This document shows, piece after piece, positions 17,228 through 25,782 of a stretch of 64,000 bases of DNA. The notes below the pieces were generated by a model. The model was not told the origin of the DNA and did not search any database. It worked only from the letters and a program-made list of their open reading frames with translations. The DNA is from CADEFQ01 sp050185195 (lineage in GTDB: Bacteria; Pseudomonadota; Gammaproteobacteria; Steroidobacterales; Steroidobacteraceae): assembly GCA_050185195.1 (NCBI GenBank), contig JBFWZQ010000007.1, positions 1 to 64,000 on the forward strand, written 5' to 3'. A program made the translations under genes and the position numbers. Positions within the stretch are counted from its first letter, which is position 1, and every line of letters begins with the position of its first letter.

Positions 17228-17886
17228 AAGGCCGCGTAGAGCCCGAGGCTCGTGAACCACGCGAGCCCCGCGCTCGTGAGGTCGTGCGACAGGAAATGCG
17301 CGCCGCGCGCTTCCTGCCCGAGCGCGAACACGGCGCCGAGCCCGAGGCCGATCGCGAGGCCACACCACGCCCTGCCGCGCCCGAAGTCGCGCAGCACGAA
17401 GTAGGACGCGACGAGTGCGAACCCCGAGGCCGAATGGGCGCCCGGAAAGCAGGCCGCGTGGCGCAGTGAATCCGGTCGATCGGCGAAGAGGGCGACATAG
17501 GGGAAACGCCCGCCGAATGCCGCGAGGTCCCACGGGCAGTCGATGTTCGTCAGGTGCTTCAGCAACCCTGTGAGGCTGTTCGTGATCCCGAGGGCGAGTA
17601 CGAAATAAAGCAGTGCCACCCGAAACGGCGCGAGCCGCGCGACTTTCCAGCTCGCGGCCCAGGCGAGCAGCGCGGCAAGCCCGATGAGGCGCACCAGGAC
17701 GCCGCCGCCCGCATGCACCAGGCCTTCCGCCCAGAAGGCGCCGCGACCCGGCCAGCCGCCGCCCGCCGCATCGTAGAGGCGCTGCGCGACCGCGAGATCG
17801 AGGTGCAGCCCGGCGAGCAGGCCCATCGCGGCGATATACACCAGGAGCGGCCACAGCGCATGCGAACGCCAGAATGCGGCCGTCAT
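17104..17886 (-). CDS. PAP2-family phosphatase with atypical C-terminal tail
   Basis: 260 residues with about six membrane segments. The three phosphatase motifs are seen as KHLTNIDCPWDL, PGAHSASGF and ARGAHFLSHDLTSA, the pattern of membrane lipid-phosphate phosphatases. The first motif has Cys where RP is more usual. Residues from about 218 on (FSTTLPALRPASWYSTAS...) are Ser/Thr-rich and do not look like PAP2 sequence. They are encoded antisense to the conserved end of the quinone-oxidoreductase gene, so a stop codon has probably been lost near position 17230. Its start overlaps the MFS stop by 4 bases (ATGA), so the pair is an operon. The likely substrate is a lipid or undecaprenyl phosphate. 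Confidence 0.8.
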   Translation of the reverse strand: MTAAFWRSHALWPLLVYIAAMGLLAGLHLDLAVAQRLYDAAGGGWPGRGAFWAEGLVHAGGGVLVRLIGLAALLAWAASWKVARLAPFRVALLYFVLALGITNSLTGLLKHLTNIDCPWDLAAFGGRFPYVALFADRPDSLRHAACFPGAHSASGFALVASYFVLRDFGRGRAWCGLAIGLGLGAVFALGQEARGAHFLSHDLTSAGLAWFTSLGLYAAFQSFSTTLPALRPASWYSTASAAASSPTKGVGSTSTRNSPR

Positions 17887-19247
17887 GCCCGCCGCGTGTC
17901 CTTCAGCGTGACTTCCGTCAGGCGATAGAACGCCAGGCACGGAATGGACAGCGCGAAATAAAGGCACGGCAGCAGCGCCGCCGCCCACTTGATGCCCGCG
18001 ATCGCCTCGGGTGTCTGCACGGGCGACTTCGACACGAAGCCGACCGCCGCGTAGACGAGCAACAGGATCGACGGCGCGAGCGCCGCGGCGACTTTCTCGA
18101 CGAAGCTGTAGAGCGCGGAATAGATGCCCTCGCGCCGCAGGCCGGTGCGCCGGTAGTCGTACTCCATCGTGTCGGGCAGCATGGACTGGCCCATCAGCAG
18201 CAGGCCCGAGGCCGCGACGCCCTTCAACGCGGCGCGCAGGCAGAAGAACCACAGCGGCTCCGCCGGGCCTGCAAGCAGCCAGGAGAGCGACACCACGCTG
18301 AAGATCGCCGTGGCAAGGATGTAGGTGCGCTGCTTCTCGATCGCCACGGCGAGCCGGCGCCACAGCGGAATCGTCACGATCTGCATGACACCGGCGCACG
18401 CGACGAACCACAGCATCCACTCGCCCGGGTTCTCGCGGCCGATCACGAACCGGACGACGAAGATCGCGGTCGCCGTGTTCGTGAACATGCCGAAGAGCTG
18501 CAGGAACTTGGTGCCGATCAGGGCGACGAACGGCCGGTTCGAGAGACCCGTGCGCCATTGTTCGCCGAGCGACACGGACTTGCGCTCGCGCACCGTGAAG
18601 CGTGCCCCGGCCGTGCCGAAGAAGGCGGCCACCATGAACACGAGGATGCCCACGCCGAAGATCGCGCCCATCGCCGCATAACCGCGCGCGCCACCGCCGT
18701 ACCACTCGGCGACGCGCTGCGCGAGGCCACCCGCGAGGAAGGTACCGATGCCGATGAAGAACACGCGGTACGACATCATCCGCGTGCGCTCCTTGTAATC
18801 GTCGAGCATCTCGGCCGGCATCGCCATGTAGGGCACGTTGAAGATCGTGTAGCCGGTGCCGACGATCGCGAGCACGAAAGTGATGAAGGGGAGCGGCAAG
18901 AGCGACGGCGCCAGCCCGAGCGCGTACACGGCGGCAAAGCCGATCGAAGTCACGAGGCCGCCCAGCAACAGGTAGGGCCGGCGCCGACCCCAGCGCGTGG
19001 CAGTGCGGTCGCTGACGATGCCCATGACCGGGTTCGCGACGATGTCCCAGGCTTTCGCGACGAACAACATCGCGGCGGCCGTCGCGGCGCCGATCCCCAG
19101 CACCGTGGTCAGGTAGAAGGGCACCAGGAAGGAAAAGCCGTTGAGCACGAGCGATGCACCGAGCGTGCCGATGCCCCAGCCGAGGTGCAGGCGCCAGTTG
19201 GCAGCACGGGTGGCAGCATTGGTCAGCGTTTCGACATTGGCAGACAT
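17883..19247 (-). CDS. GPH-family sugar:cation symporter (MelB-like MFS)
   Basis: 454 residues and 12 hydrophobic segments. VAKAWDIVANPVMGIVSDRTATRWGRRRPYLLLGG is the hallmark cation-binding and loop region of the glycoside-pentoside-hexuronide family. LLLMGQSMLPDTMEYDYRRTGLRREGIYSALYSFVEKVAAALAP is its second signature. It probably imports a glycoside or uronide with Na+ or H+. It is first in an operon with the PAP2 gene and divergent from the aldehyde dehydrogenase, with a 171-bp gap that holds a copy of the dispersed repeat. Confidence 0.88.
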   Translation of the reverse strand: MSANVETLTNAATRAANWRLHLGWGIGTLGASLVLNGFSFLVPFYLTTVLGIGAATAAAMLFVAKAWDIVANPVMGIVSDRTATRWGRRRPYLLLGGLVTSIGFAAVYALGLAPSLLPLPFITFVLAIVGTGYTIFNVPYMAMPAEMLDDYKERTRMMSYRVFFIGIGTFLAGGLAQRVAEWYGGGARGYAAMGAIFGVGILVFMVAAFFGTAGARFTVRERKSVSLGEQWRTGLSNRPFVALIGTKFLQLFGMFTNTATAIFVVRFVIGRENPGEWMLWFVACAGVMQIVTIPLWRRLAVAIEKQRTYILATAIFSVVSLSWLLAGPAEPLWFFCLRAALKGVAASGLLLMGQSMLPDTMEYDYRRTGLRREGIYSALYSFVEKVAAALAPSILLLVYAAVGFVSKSPVQTPEAIAGIKWAAALLPCLYFALSIPCLAFYRLTEVTLKDTRRA

Positions 19248-19336
19248 CGAGGCACCTGCGCGTGGACCTGAGGGCTACGAGCTTAGGGCACCGGGCGCCG
19301 GGCCAGAAGCCCGTGCGGTGCGCGGGCCGTCCGTCA

Positions 19337-19387
19337 CGCGGCTAAGCCGCGGTCTGGCCCGCGGCCCGTGGCCCGTGGCCCGCAGCC
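19337..19387 (+). repeat. Dispersed TCTGGCCCG intergenic repeat, copy 3 with hairpin
   Basis: The palindrome CGCGGCT-A-AGCCGCG (19337-19351) is followed by TCTGGCCC (19353-19360) and then repeated GGCCCGT units to 19387. It has the same order of parts as the copy at 3791. It lies between the divergent MFS and aldehyde dehydrogenase genes. Confidence 0.55.
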
Positions 19388-19418
19388 ATCCGCGCGCGCG
19401 GCCTGTAGCATCCCCACC

Positions 19419-20921
19419 ATGAATGCCGCACTACCCTCCCCCGGAACCGCCGCGCAGGCCTTCCTCGCGCGCGCCCACACCCTCTTCATCGGCGGCCGCT
19501 GGGTCGCGCCGCGGTCCGGCCGGTACTTCGATGTCTTCGATCCGGGCACCGGGCAGAAGATCGCCACCGCCGCAGCCGGCGAGGCCGCCGACATCGACGC
19601 CGCCGTCGCGGCCGCGCGCGCGGCGTTCACGGGACCGTGGGCGAAGTTCACGGCGGCCGAGCGCGGCAAGGTGCTGTGGAAGCTCGCCGACCTCGTCGAG
19701 CAGCATGCGCAGGAACTCATCGAGCTCGAGGTCCTGGACAACGGCCAGCCGCTCGCCGTCGCGCAATATGTGGTGCGCCACGTCGTGCCGGATTTCTTCC
19801 GCTACTACGCCGGCTGGCCCACGAAAATCGAGGGCGCGACGATCCCGGCCGCACCGCAGGGCCGGCGGCCGGGCGAGGTGCTGTCGTTCACGCTGCGCGA
19901 GCCGCTCGGCGTGGTCGGGGCCATCACGCCGTGGAACGCGCCGCTGCCGATGCTGATGGTCAAGCTCGCGCCCGCGCTCGCCGCGGGCTGCACGCTCGTG
20001 CTGAAGCCCGCCGAACTCACGCCGCTCACGGCGCTGCGCATGGCGGAACTGTGCGCCGAGGCGGGCGTGCCGGACGGCGTCGTCAATGTCGTCACGGGCT
20101 TCGGCGAGACGGCGGGTGCGGCGCTCGCCGCGCACCCGGGCGTCGACAAGATCGCCTTCACCGGCTCGACCGAGGTGGGTCGGCTCATCGTGAAAGCCGC
20201 GGTCGGCAACCTCAAGAAGGTGTCGCTCGAACTCGGCGGCAAGTCGCCGGTGATCGTGTTCGCGGATGCCCCGCTCGAACAGGTGATTCCGGGCGCGGCG
20301 CGCGCGTGCTTCTTCCTGCAGGGCCAGAACTGCATGGCGGGCACGCGCCTCTACGTGCACGAGAAAATCCACGACCGGGTCGTCGAGGGCGTGGCGAAGA
20401 TCGCGCGCACGATGCAGCTCGGCCACGGCCTCGACCCGGCGTCGCAGTTCGGGCCGCTCATTTCCGCCGAGCAGCGCGAGCGCGTGCGCGGCTTCGTCGA
20501 GGCCGGCAAGCTGGAAGGCGGCGAGCTCGTATGCGGGGGCGGCGTGCCGACCCGCCCCGGCTATTTCTTCGAGCCCACGGTGTTCGCGCGCATGCAGCCG
20601 CACATGACCCCGGTGAAAGGCGAGATCTTCGGCCCGGTGCTGTGCGTGCAGGCCTTCGGCGAGGGCGACCTCGATCGCATTGCGAACGAAGCGAACGACT
20701 CGATCTTCGGCCTCTCGGGCAGCGTCTGGACGCGCGACATCGGTCTCGCGATGCAGATGGTGCGCAGGATCGACTCGGGCCAGGTGAGCGTCAACATGCA
20801 CGCCGCGCTCGATCCGGCGATGCCGTTCGGCGGCAACAAGCAGTCGGGCTGGGGCCGCGAGTTCGGCAAGGAAGGCCTCGAGCCCTATCTCAAGACCAAG
20901 GGCGTCAGCGTCGCGTGGTGA
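19419..20921 (+). CDS. NAD(P)-dependent aldehyde dehydrogenase
   Basis: 500 residues, full length for the ALDH superfamily. LGVVGAITPWNAPLPM is the first cofactor segment, FTGSTEVGR the Rossmann-like loop, VSLELGGKSP holds the general-base Glu, and FFLQGQNCMAGTRLYV carries the catalytic Cys. EIFGPVL and PFGGNKQSGWGREFGKEGL are further family blocks. Closest in style to betaine-aldehyde or phenylacetaldehyde dehydrogenases; the substrate is not readable. ATG 19419 gives MNAALPSPGTAAQAF. The last 17 bp overlap the convergent YkvI-like gene. Confidence 0.9.
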   Translation: MNAALPSPGTAAQAFLARAHTLFIGGRWVAPRSGRYFDVFDPGTGQKIATAAAGEAADIDAAVAAARAAFTGPWAKFTAAERGKVLWKLADLVEQHAQELIELEVLDNGQPLAVAQYVVRHVVPDFFRYYAGWPTKIEGATIPAAPQGRRPGEVLSFTLREPLGVVGAITPWNAPLPMLMVKLAPALAAGCTLVLKPAELTPLTALRMAELCAEAGVPDGVVNVVTGFGETAGAALAAHPGVDKIAFTGSTEVGRLIVKAAVGNLKKVSLELGGKSPVIVFADAPLEQVIPGAARACFFLQGQNCMAGTRLYVHEKIHDRVVEGVAKIARTMQLGHGLDPASQFGPLISAEQRERVRGFVEAGKLEGGELVCGGGVPTRPGYFFEPTVFARMQPHMTPVKGEIFGPVLCVQAFGEGDLDRIANEANDSIFGLSGSVWTRDIGLAMQMVRRIDSGQVSVNMHAALDPAMPFGGNKQSGWGREFGKEGLEPYLKTKGVSVAW

Positions 20922-21987
20922 TGCGCCAGAGGCCGACCGTCAGCACCGGCACGATGAGCAGCGCGATGAAGGCCCAGGTCAGCGCCCCGTAGCCCTTCGC
21001 GATGAGGTCGATGAGCCCGACCGCCCCGGCCGCATACACCGACAGCGCCATGATCGCCGTCGCGAGCACGGGCCGGATGACACGCGGCAGCCGTCGCCGC
21101 CGCTCCTCGTAGGCTTTCGCAACGCGCTCGTTGATCGCGTGCAGCAGCGCGACGCCCGTGTCGACCAGCGTCAGCAGCACGGCGAGCTGGAACGCCCACT
21201 CGAACCACGGCGCGTGCAGGCGAGCCAGCAGGAAGGCCGAGGGCAGCGCCTCGGCGCCGATCTCGTGGTAGTAACCCATCATCGCGATATAGAAGAGCAC
21301 GGCGGGCAGCATGCCGAGGGGACCGGCGAGGGCCCCGGCCACCAGCGCCTCGCGGCGCGTCGTGAGGTGGCGGATGCAGAACAGCACCGCCGGGATCGTC
21401 GCGACGTTGTAGCCCGCATACGTGACACCCGCCCTGAACCAGTCATCGCCCAGCGGCGCGGACGCGAAGCTGGCCTCTATGCGATCCCCGAACGCATACA
21501 GGCTCCAGGCGACGAACACGACATAGACGAGATAGAGGTAGCCCACCGACAGCGTGAGGAACTTCTCGATGAAGGCGTTGCTGTAGAAGAGCAGCGCGCC
21601 CGTGGCGAGGATCATGCCGAGCGAGCCGGCGAGTTTCGGCCAGCCGAGCAGGCTGTGGATCACCTCGCCGGCCGCCGCGCCCATCACCGCCATGATGATG
21701 ACGACCAGCAGCAGGTACGCGATCTCGAACAGGAACCAGCCGCGACCCAGCAACAGCCGGAAGAACGAGCGGTAGTCGTAGGCCTGCGCGACGCGTGCCA
21801 GCTCGAAGCTCACCATCAGCACCGCGCTCCACACGAGCATGCTGACGAACATGCCCAGCAGCCCGCCCCAGGGTCCCGCGGGCAGGAAGAATTCGACGAG
21901 CTCGCGACCCGTGGCGTAACCGCCGGCGATCACCGCGGACTCGAACACGAATCCGGGCAGCAGGTAGCGCCGGAAGAAACCGCTCAT
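20905..21987 (-). CDS. YkvI-like membrane carrier, next to dgcN/dgcA
   Basis: 360 residues and about 10-11 membrane segments. The start MSGFFRRYLLPGFVFESAVIAGGYATGRELVEFF is characteristic of the YkvI family of uncharacterised carriers, which resemble the LeuT/APC fold. ATG 21985-21987 is chosen because upstream residues are not conserved-looking. It follows dgcN by 13 bp on the same strand and ends inside the convergent aldehyde dehydrogenase gene. Position in the operon suggests uptake of D-glutamate or another D-amino acid; this is inference from context. Confidence 0.75.
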   Translation of the reverse strand: MSGFFRRYLLPGFVFESAVIAGGYATGRELVEFFLPAGPWGGLLGMFVSMLVWSAVLMVSFELARVAQAYDYRSFFRLLLGRGWFLFEIAYLLLVVIIMAVMGAAAGEVIHSLLGWPKLAGSLGMILATGALLFYSNAFIEKFLTLSVGYLYLVYVVFVAWSLYAFGDRIEASFASAPLGDDWFRAGVTYAGYNVATIPAVLFCIRHLTTRREALVAGALAGPLGMLPAVLFYIAMMGYYHEIGAEALPSAFLLARLHAPWFEWAFQLAVLLTLVDTGVALLHAINERVAKAYEERRRRLPRVIRPVLATAIMALSVYAAGAVGLIDLIAKGYGALTWAFIALLIVPVLTVGLWRITTRR

Positions 21988-22000
21988 GCGCGGGCGGCCA

Positions 22001-23038
22001 TCATCGGCGGCTCTCCCCCCGCAGGCAGCTGTCGACCAGGACATCGAACTGGTCGCCGCCACGGATCGGGTCCGCCACCGGCAGCGCGAGGCGCCGGCTC
22101 TCCTCATCCATCAGTTCCCGTGCCTCGTCCGCCGCCATGCGAGCGGTGTTGAAACACACGCCACCGCAGCGGATGGCGGGATTCGTGCGTCGGCCCAGGG
22201 CGATATTGAGGGCAATCGTCTCTTCGACGGAGGGTACCGGGTAAAGGGGATGGCCCAGCATGTGCGCGCGTCCCGGCTCGTGGCACACGACGATCACGTC
22301 GGGCTGGCTTCCATGCAGGAGGCCAAGCGACACCGCCGCATAGGCGGGATGGAACACGGAGCCCTGGCCCTCGATGATGTCCCAATGATCGGACGCCGCA
22401 TCCGGCGACAGCATTTCGGCCGCACCCGCCTCGAAGTCCGCCACCACGGCGTCCATCGGCATGCCGGCGCCGGCGCCGGCGATCATGATGCCGGTCTGGC
22501 CACTCGCACGGAAATCCGCCGGCAGGCCGCGTCGCTGGAAGGCCTTGGCGAGCGCGAGCGCGGTGTACTTCTTGCCGAGCGAGCAGTCGGTGCCGACCGT
22601 GAGCAATCGCCGGCCGCTGCGCTTGCGGCCGGTCGCGATCGGAATGTTGGCGGGCGGTGTGCGGACATCGATCAGGCGCCGGCCGCGGGCCCCGGCTGCC
22701 GCGACGAGCACGGGCAGGTCGGCCAGCTTCGAATGCATGCCGCTCACCAGGTCGAGGCCCGCATCGAGGGCCGCGAGCAGCGTGGGCATCCAGCTGTCGT
22801 GGATGCGGCCGCCCGTGTTGGCAACGCCGATCACCATCGCCCGCGCGCCGCGGGCCCGCGCTTCGGCGGGAGTCAGCCGCGGCAGGCCGAGGCTGATGGC
22901 CCCCGGAGCGCAAGCCAGTTCGCCGATGCACTTCTCGCCGGCCCAGTCGCGCAGGCCAAAGGCGGTCTTGGCATAGCCCGGCTCCGATGTATCGCCGAGA
23001 AACAGCAGGTAGGGATGCGGCAACTCCAGCATCGTCAT
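22001..23038 (-). CDS. dgcN: DUF1611 protein, putative D-glutamate N-acetyltransferase DgcN
   Basis: 345 residues starting MTMLELPHPYLLFLGDT. This is the DUF1611 architecture: an N-terminal Rossmann-like part (YLLFLGDTSEPGYAKTAFGL, ARAMVIGVANTGGRI) and a C-terminal P-loop-like domain (LLTVGTDCSLGKKYTALAL, then ASGQTGIMIAG). DgcN of marine proteobacteria, a member of this family, N-acetylates D-glutamate in the DgcN-DgcA pathway (family knowledge recalled, not searched). The start overlaps the stop of the enolase-superfamily gene dgcA by 4 bases, the pairing described for that pathway. The older label NAD-dependent epimerase-like is the main alternative. Confidence 0.78.
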   Translation of the reverse strand: MTMLELPHPYLLFLGDTSEPGYAKTAFGLRDWAGEKCIGELACAPGAISLGLPRLTPAEARARGARAMVIGVANTGGRIHDSWMPTLLAALDAGLDLVSGMHSKLADLPVLVAAAGARGRRLIDVRTPPANIPIATGRKRSGRRLLTVGTDCSLGKKYTALALAKAFQRRGLPADFRASGQTGIMIAGAGAGMPMDAVVADFEAGAAEMLSPDAASDHWDIIEGQGSVFHPAYAAVSLGLLHGSQPDVIVVCHEPGRAHMLGHPLYPVPSVEETIALNIALGRRTNPAIRCGGVCFNTARMAADEARELMDEESRRLALPVADPIRGGDQFDVLVDSCLRGESRR

Positions 23039-24075
23039 GCCCTCCCGCCACCCCAGACCGTGTCGGGACAATCGACGCTGCCCTCGGTGTAGCGCACGCC
23101 GGGCACGCGATCCTGGGCAAGGAAGATCGGGCCGTCGAGATCGACGAAGTCACAGAGCTGGGCCACGACGAAGGCCGGCGCCATCGCGAGGCTCGAGCCC
23201 AGCATGTTGCCGACCATGACCTGGAGCCCCAGCCGCCTTGCCTCGGCAACGATCAGCAGCGCCTCGGTGAGGCCACCGCACTTGTCGAGCTTGATGTTCA
23301 CCACGTCGAACCGGCCCACGAGGCCCGCCACGTCCGCAAGCCCCTGCACGCTTTCGTCGGCGGCCAGGGGAATCGGGCAGCCGAGTCCTTCGAGATCCGC
23401 CTCGCCGCCGCGTGGCAACGGCTGTTCGATCAGCTCGACGCCGGCATCGACCAGGTGCGGAAGGACGGTGTCGAGCGTGTCGAGGGTGTAGCCCTGGTTG
23501 GCATCGACGCCCAGCCACACATCGGGACGCGCCGCGCGCAGGCTGCGGACCCTTTCGATGTCGGTCGGCACGTCGCCGTCGAGCTTGAGCTTGATCGCGC
23601 GCGCGCCGGCCAGCGCCCGTGCGCCCTGGGAGACGACAGCCGGATCGTCCGCGCCGAGCGTAAAGGTGGTGATGCGTGCGACCGGACGATCGATCCCCGC
23701 CAGTTGCCAGGCGGACCGGCCCGCGAGCTTCGCCTCGAGATCCCACAGCGCGCAATCGACGGCATTGCGAGCGCCCCCCACCGGCAACAGCTCGCGCAGG
23801 GCCATGCGATCGATGCCGCCCTCGATGGCATCGCGATGCGCCGCCAGGGTGGCGACGATCTGCGCGGGCCTGTCCTCGAGGTAGTAGACACCCGCGGCCT
23901 CGCCCCATCCCCGCGCGGCACCGCCCTGCAGGGTGGCCACCGCGACGGGCACCTCCGTGAAGGTGTATCCAGAGATGCGAAAGGGCGACTTCAGGCGCAG
24001 CGGCTCGACTTCGACCCGCAACGTGCGGCGCCTGCCAGCCGATGGCTCGCACGAATGCAGTGGACGCTCGGTCAT
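23035..24075 (-). CDS. dgcA: Enolase-superfamily racemase, putative DgcA
   Basis: 346 residues. N-terminal capping domain 1-125, then the TIM barrel. Catalytic features: KLK at 162-164, metal ligands D191 (VDANQGY), E217 (LIEQPL) and D240 (LAADES), and K262 in VNIKLDKCGG on the opposite face. This two-lysine arrangement is that of dipeptide epimerases and N-acyl amino acid racemases. Paired with dgcN it is predicted to convert N-acetyl-D-glutamate to the L form; an L-Ala-D/L-Glu epimerase is the alternative. ATG 24073-24075 is the first start after a strong hairpin at 24111-24140. It is the first gene of dgcA-dgcN-ykvI. Confidence 0.8.
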   Translation of the reverse strand: MTERPLHSCEPSAGRRRTLRVEVEPLRLKSPFRISGYTFTEVPVAVATLQGGAARGWGEAAGVYYLEDRPAQIVATLAAHRDAIEGGIDRMALRELLPVGGARNAVDCALWDLEAKLAGRSAWQLAGIDRPVARITTFTLGADDPAVVSQGARALAGARAIKLKLDGDVPTDIERVRSLRAARPDVWLGVDANQGYTLDTLDTVLPHLVDAGVELIEQPLPRGGEADLEGLGCPIPLAADESVQGLADVAGLVGRFDVVNIKLDKCGGLTEALLIVAEARRLGLQVMVGNMLGSSLAMAPAFVVAQLCDFVDLDGPIFLAQDRVPGVRYTEGSVDCPDTVWGGGRA

Positions 24076-24110
24076 GTCGATCGATTCCGCTCGGTCATTG
24101 CCTGTCCCGG

Positions 24111-24140
24111 CACGGGCAGGTCCGCGTGGACCTGCCCGTG
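24111..24140 (-). terminator. Perfect 13-bp stem hairpin
   Basis: CACGGGCAGGTCC and GGACCTGCCCGTG are separated by 4 nt. It lies between the TonB-receptor remnant and dgcA, both on the minus strand. No T-tract follows in the direction of transcription, so it may end the remnant's transcript or be a stem in the dgcA leader. Confidence 0.5.
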
Positions 24141-24179
24141 GGTGCGCGTGCTCGCCGGATACCCGGTTCCAGCCTGAAG

Positions 24180-24608
24180 TCAGAAGTTTGCGCGCAGCCC
24201 CACGCTGTAGTAACGCCCTATGACATCGTACAGCGCCGCATTCGGCAACTTCGGCGGCTCGCGGTCGAAGAGGTTCGCCACGTTGCCGACCAGCGCAATG
24301 CGGCTGTCGCCGCCGAAAGGCAGCCGGTACTGGAAGCAGAGGGTGCCGGGTGCCCCGTCGATCCATTTCGAAAGCGGCAGGCTGTAGCGGGTCTCGAAGT
24401 CGAAGCCGCTCGTCTGGTAATTCGACAGGTTGACCGCGCGCGATATCACATCGGTGATCACGCCCGCCTGGTTGCGGATGATGCGGGGACACAGGTCCGC
24501 ATTGCCGGCAAAGCAGCGGTTGATGATGTCCTGTGCGGAAATCGTGGCGACGGCACCATCGATGTCGATGTCGTAGTAGTCGAGCGAGACACAGAATCCG
24601 TGCGCCTG
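24180..24608 (-). pseudogene. C-terminal remnant of a TonB-dependent receptor
   Basis: About 142 codons with no upstream gene body. The frame begins right after an in-frame TGA at 24609-24611 and ends at a natural stop. The content is unmistakable receptor barrel: VSLDYYDIDIDGAVATIS, then SAQDIINRCFAGNADLC, then VGNVANLFDREPPKLP and the terminal IGRYYSVGLRANF with final Phe. A full receptor would need about 700 more residues, but the next gene (P1 peptidase) ends only about 40 bp upstream. The rest has therefore been deleted. An ATT-type internal start near 24461 would give a shorter piece, but no functional product is expected. Confidence 0.8.
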
Positions 24609-24649
24609 TCACAGCTGGCCAAGCCGAAGCCGCGCCGCAAGGGTGTCGC

Positions 24650-25768
24650 TTAGCGGGCGCCGGCCGGCAGCAGCGGCGCCAGCGCATCGATGGGGATCGC
24701 GCGCACCGTGCGCCCATTGCCCGTCATGTCCGTCGCCTTGAGCAGCGAGTCGTAGATCGCCTCTTCCGTTGCATCCATGACGGCCTCGAAGAGCGGCGAC
24801 ATGGCGTCGGTGGGCAGCACGGCGCCCGGCGCACGATCCGTCGAGAACGCGATCGCGTAGTCGCCACTGCCGTTCGAGTACGTGGAGCCGGTGCGCGCCA
24901 TCGCAAAGATCGCCCGTGCGGCGAGACGCTCGAGGTTGCGCGCGTCGAGCGGCGCGTCGGTCGCAACCACGATCATGCAGGAGCCGTCGGCCGATCCGGC
25001 CCCATTGCCACGCGCGGCCTGCGCGCCTGCCGGCGGCATGAGATCGCGCCACACCGGCATGCCCGCGATAGTGAGCCGGCCGCCGAAGTTTGCCTGCACG
25101 AGGACGCCCACGGTCCAGGTCTTGGCGTCCAGCGGCACGCGGCGCGAAGCCGTGCCGATGCCACCCTTCCAGCCGAACGCGACCGTGCCGGTGCCGGCAC
25201 CCACCGCGCCCTCTTCCACCGGCCCCGCGCGGGCGGCGTGGATCGCGGCGATCACATGCTCCCGCGTGACGTGGCCGCCGCGGATGTCGTTGAGCGTGCC
25301 GTCGTTGGTCTCGCCGACCAGCGCGTTCACCGAGCGCACCGCCTCGTTGCCGGGCTGCGCCAACGTCCACCTGACCACGCCTTCGACCGCAGGCCCCACG
25401 GCCAGCGTGTTCGTCAGGACGATCGGCGTCTCGACGGTGCCGAGTTCCCGCACTTGCGTGGAGCCCGCGAGCTTGCCGAATGCATTGCCGACGAACACCG
25501 CGCCCGGCACCTTGTCCTCGAAGAGGTTGCCGCCGTGCGGCAGGATCGCGGTGACACCCGTGCGCACGTGCTCGCCGTCGATCAGCGTGACGTGCCCGAC
25601 CTTCACGCCGGCCACGTCGGTGATCGCATCGAATGGCCCGGGCTGCAGCACGCCGGGCGCGATACCGAGGTCGCGCGCCCGCGGCCGCCCCTCCGCCGCG
25701 AACGACGCCGGCGCGGCCAGCGCGGTGGCGAGCACCATGACCAGCGGGACGAACCATCGGCATTGCAT
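24650..25768 (-). CDS. P1-family (DmpA-like) aminopeptidase, secreted
   Basis: 372 residues with a signal peptide (MQCRWFVPLVMVLATALAAPASFA). The DmpA/BapA fold is recognisable: ITDVAGVKVGHVTL, GVTAILPHGGN, VLTNTLAVGPAVEG, VGETNDGTLNDIRG. The autoprocessing and catalytic site DGSCMIVVATDAPL has Gly262-Ser263, so the precursor should cleave itself to expose Ser263 as the N-terminal nucleophile. Family members release N-terminal residues, including D-Ala or beta-Ala, from small peptides. Export plus the adjacent dgc genes fits a role in liberating amino acids, including D-forms, from peptides. The EamA exporter gene lies 14 bp upstream on the same strand. Confidence 0.88.
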   Translation of the reverse strand: MQCRWFVPLVMVLATALAAPASFAAEGRPRARDLGIAPGVLQPGPFDAITDVAGVKVGHVTLIDGEHVRTGVTAILPHGGNLFEDKVPGAVFVGNAFGKLAGSTQVRELGTVETPIVLTNTLAVGPAVEGVVRWTLAQPGNEAVRSVNALVGETNDGTLNDIRGGHVTREHVIAAIHAARAGPVEEGAVGAGTGTVAFGWKGGIGTASRRVPLDAKTWTVGVLVQANFGGRLTIAGMPVWRDLMPPAGAQAARGNGAGSADGSCMIVVATDAPLDARNLERLAARAIFAMARTGSTYSNGSGDYAIAFSTDRAPGAVLPTDAMSPLFEAVMDATEEAIYDSLLKATDMTGNGRTVRAIPIDALAPLLPAGAR

Positions 25769-25782
25769 CGTTGCACCTTCCC

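Noticed and set aside
19419..20921. Alpha-ketoglutarate semialdehyde dehydrogenase for the hydroxyproline cluster
   Set aside because: It is 40 kb away and next to unrelated genes; sequence does not single out that substrate.
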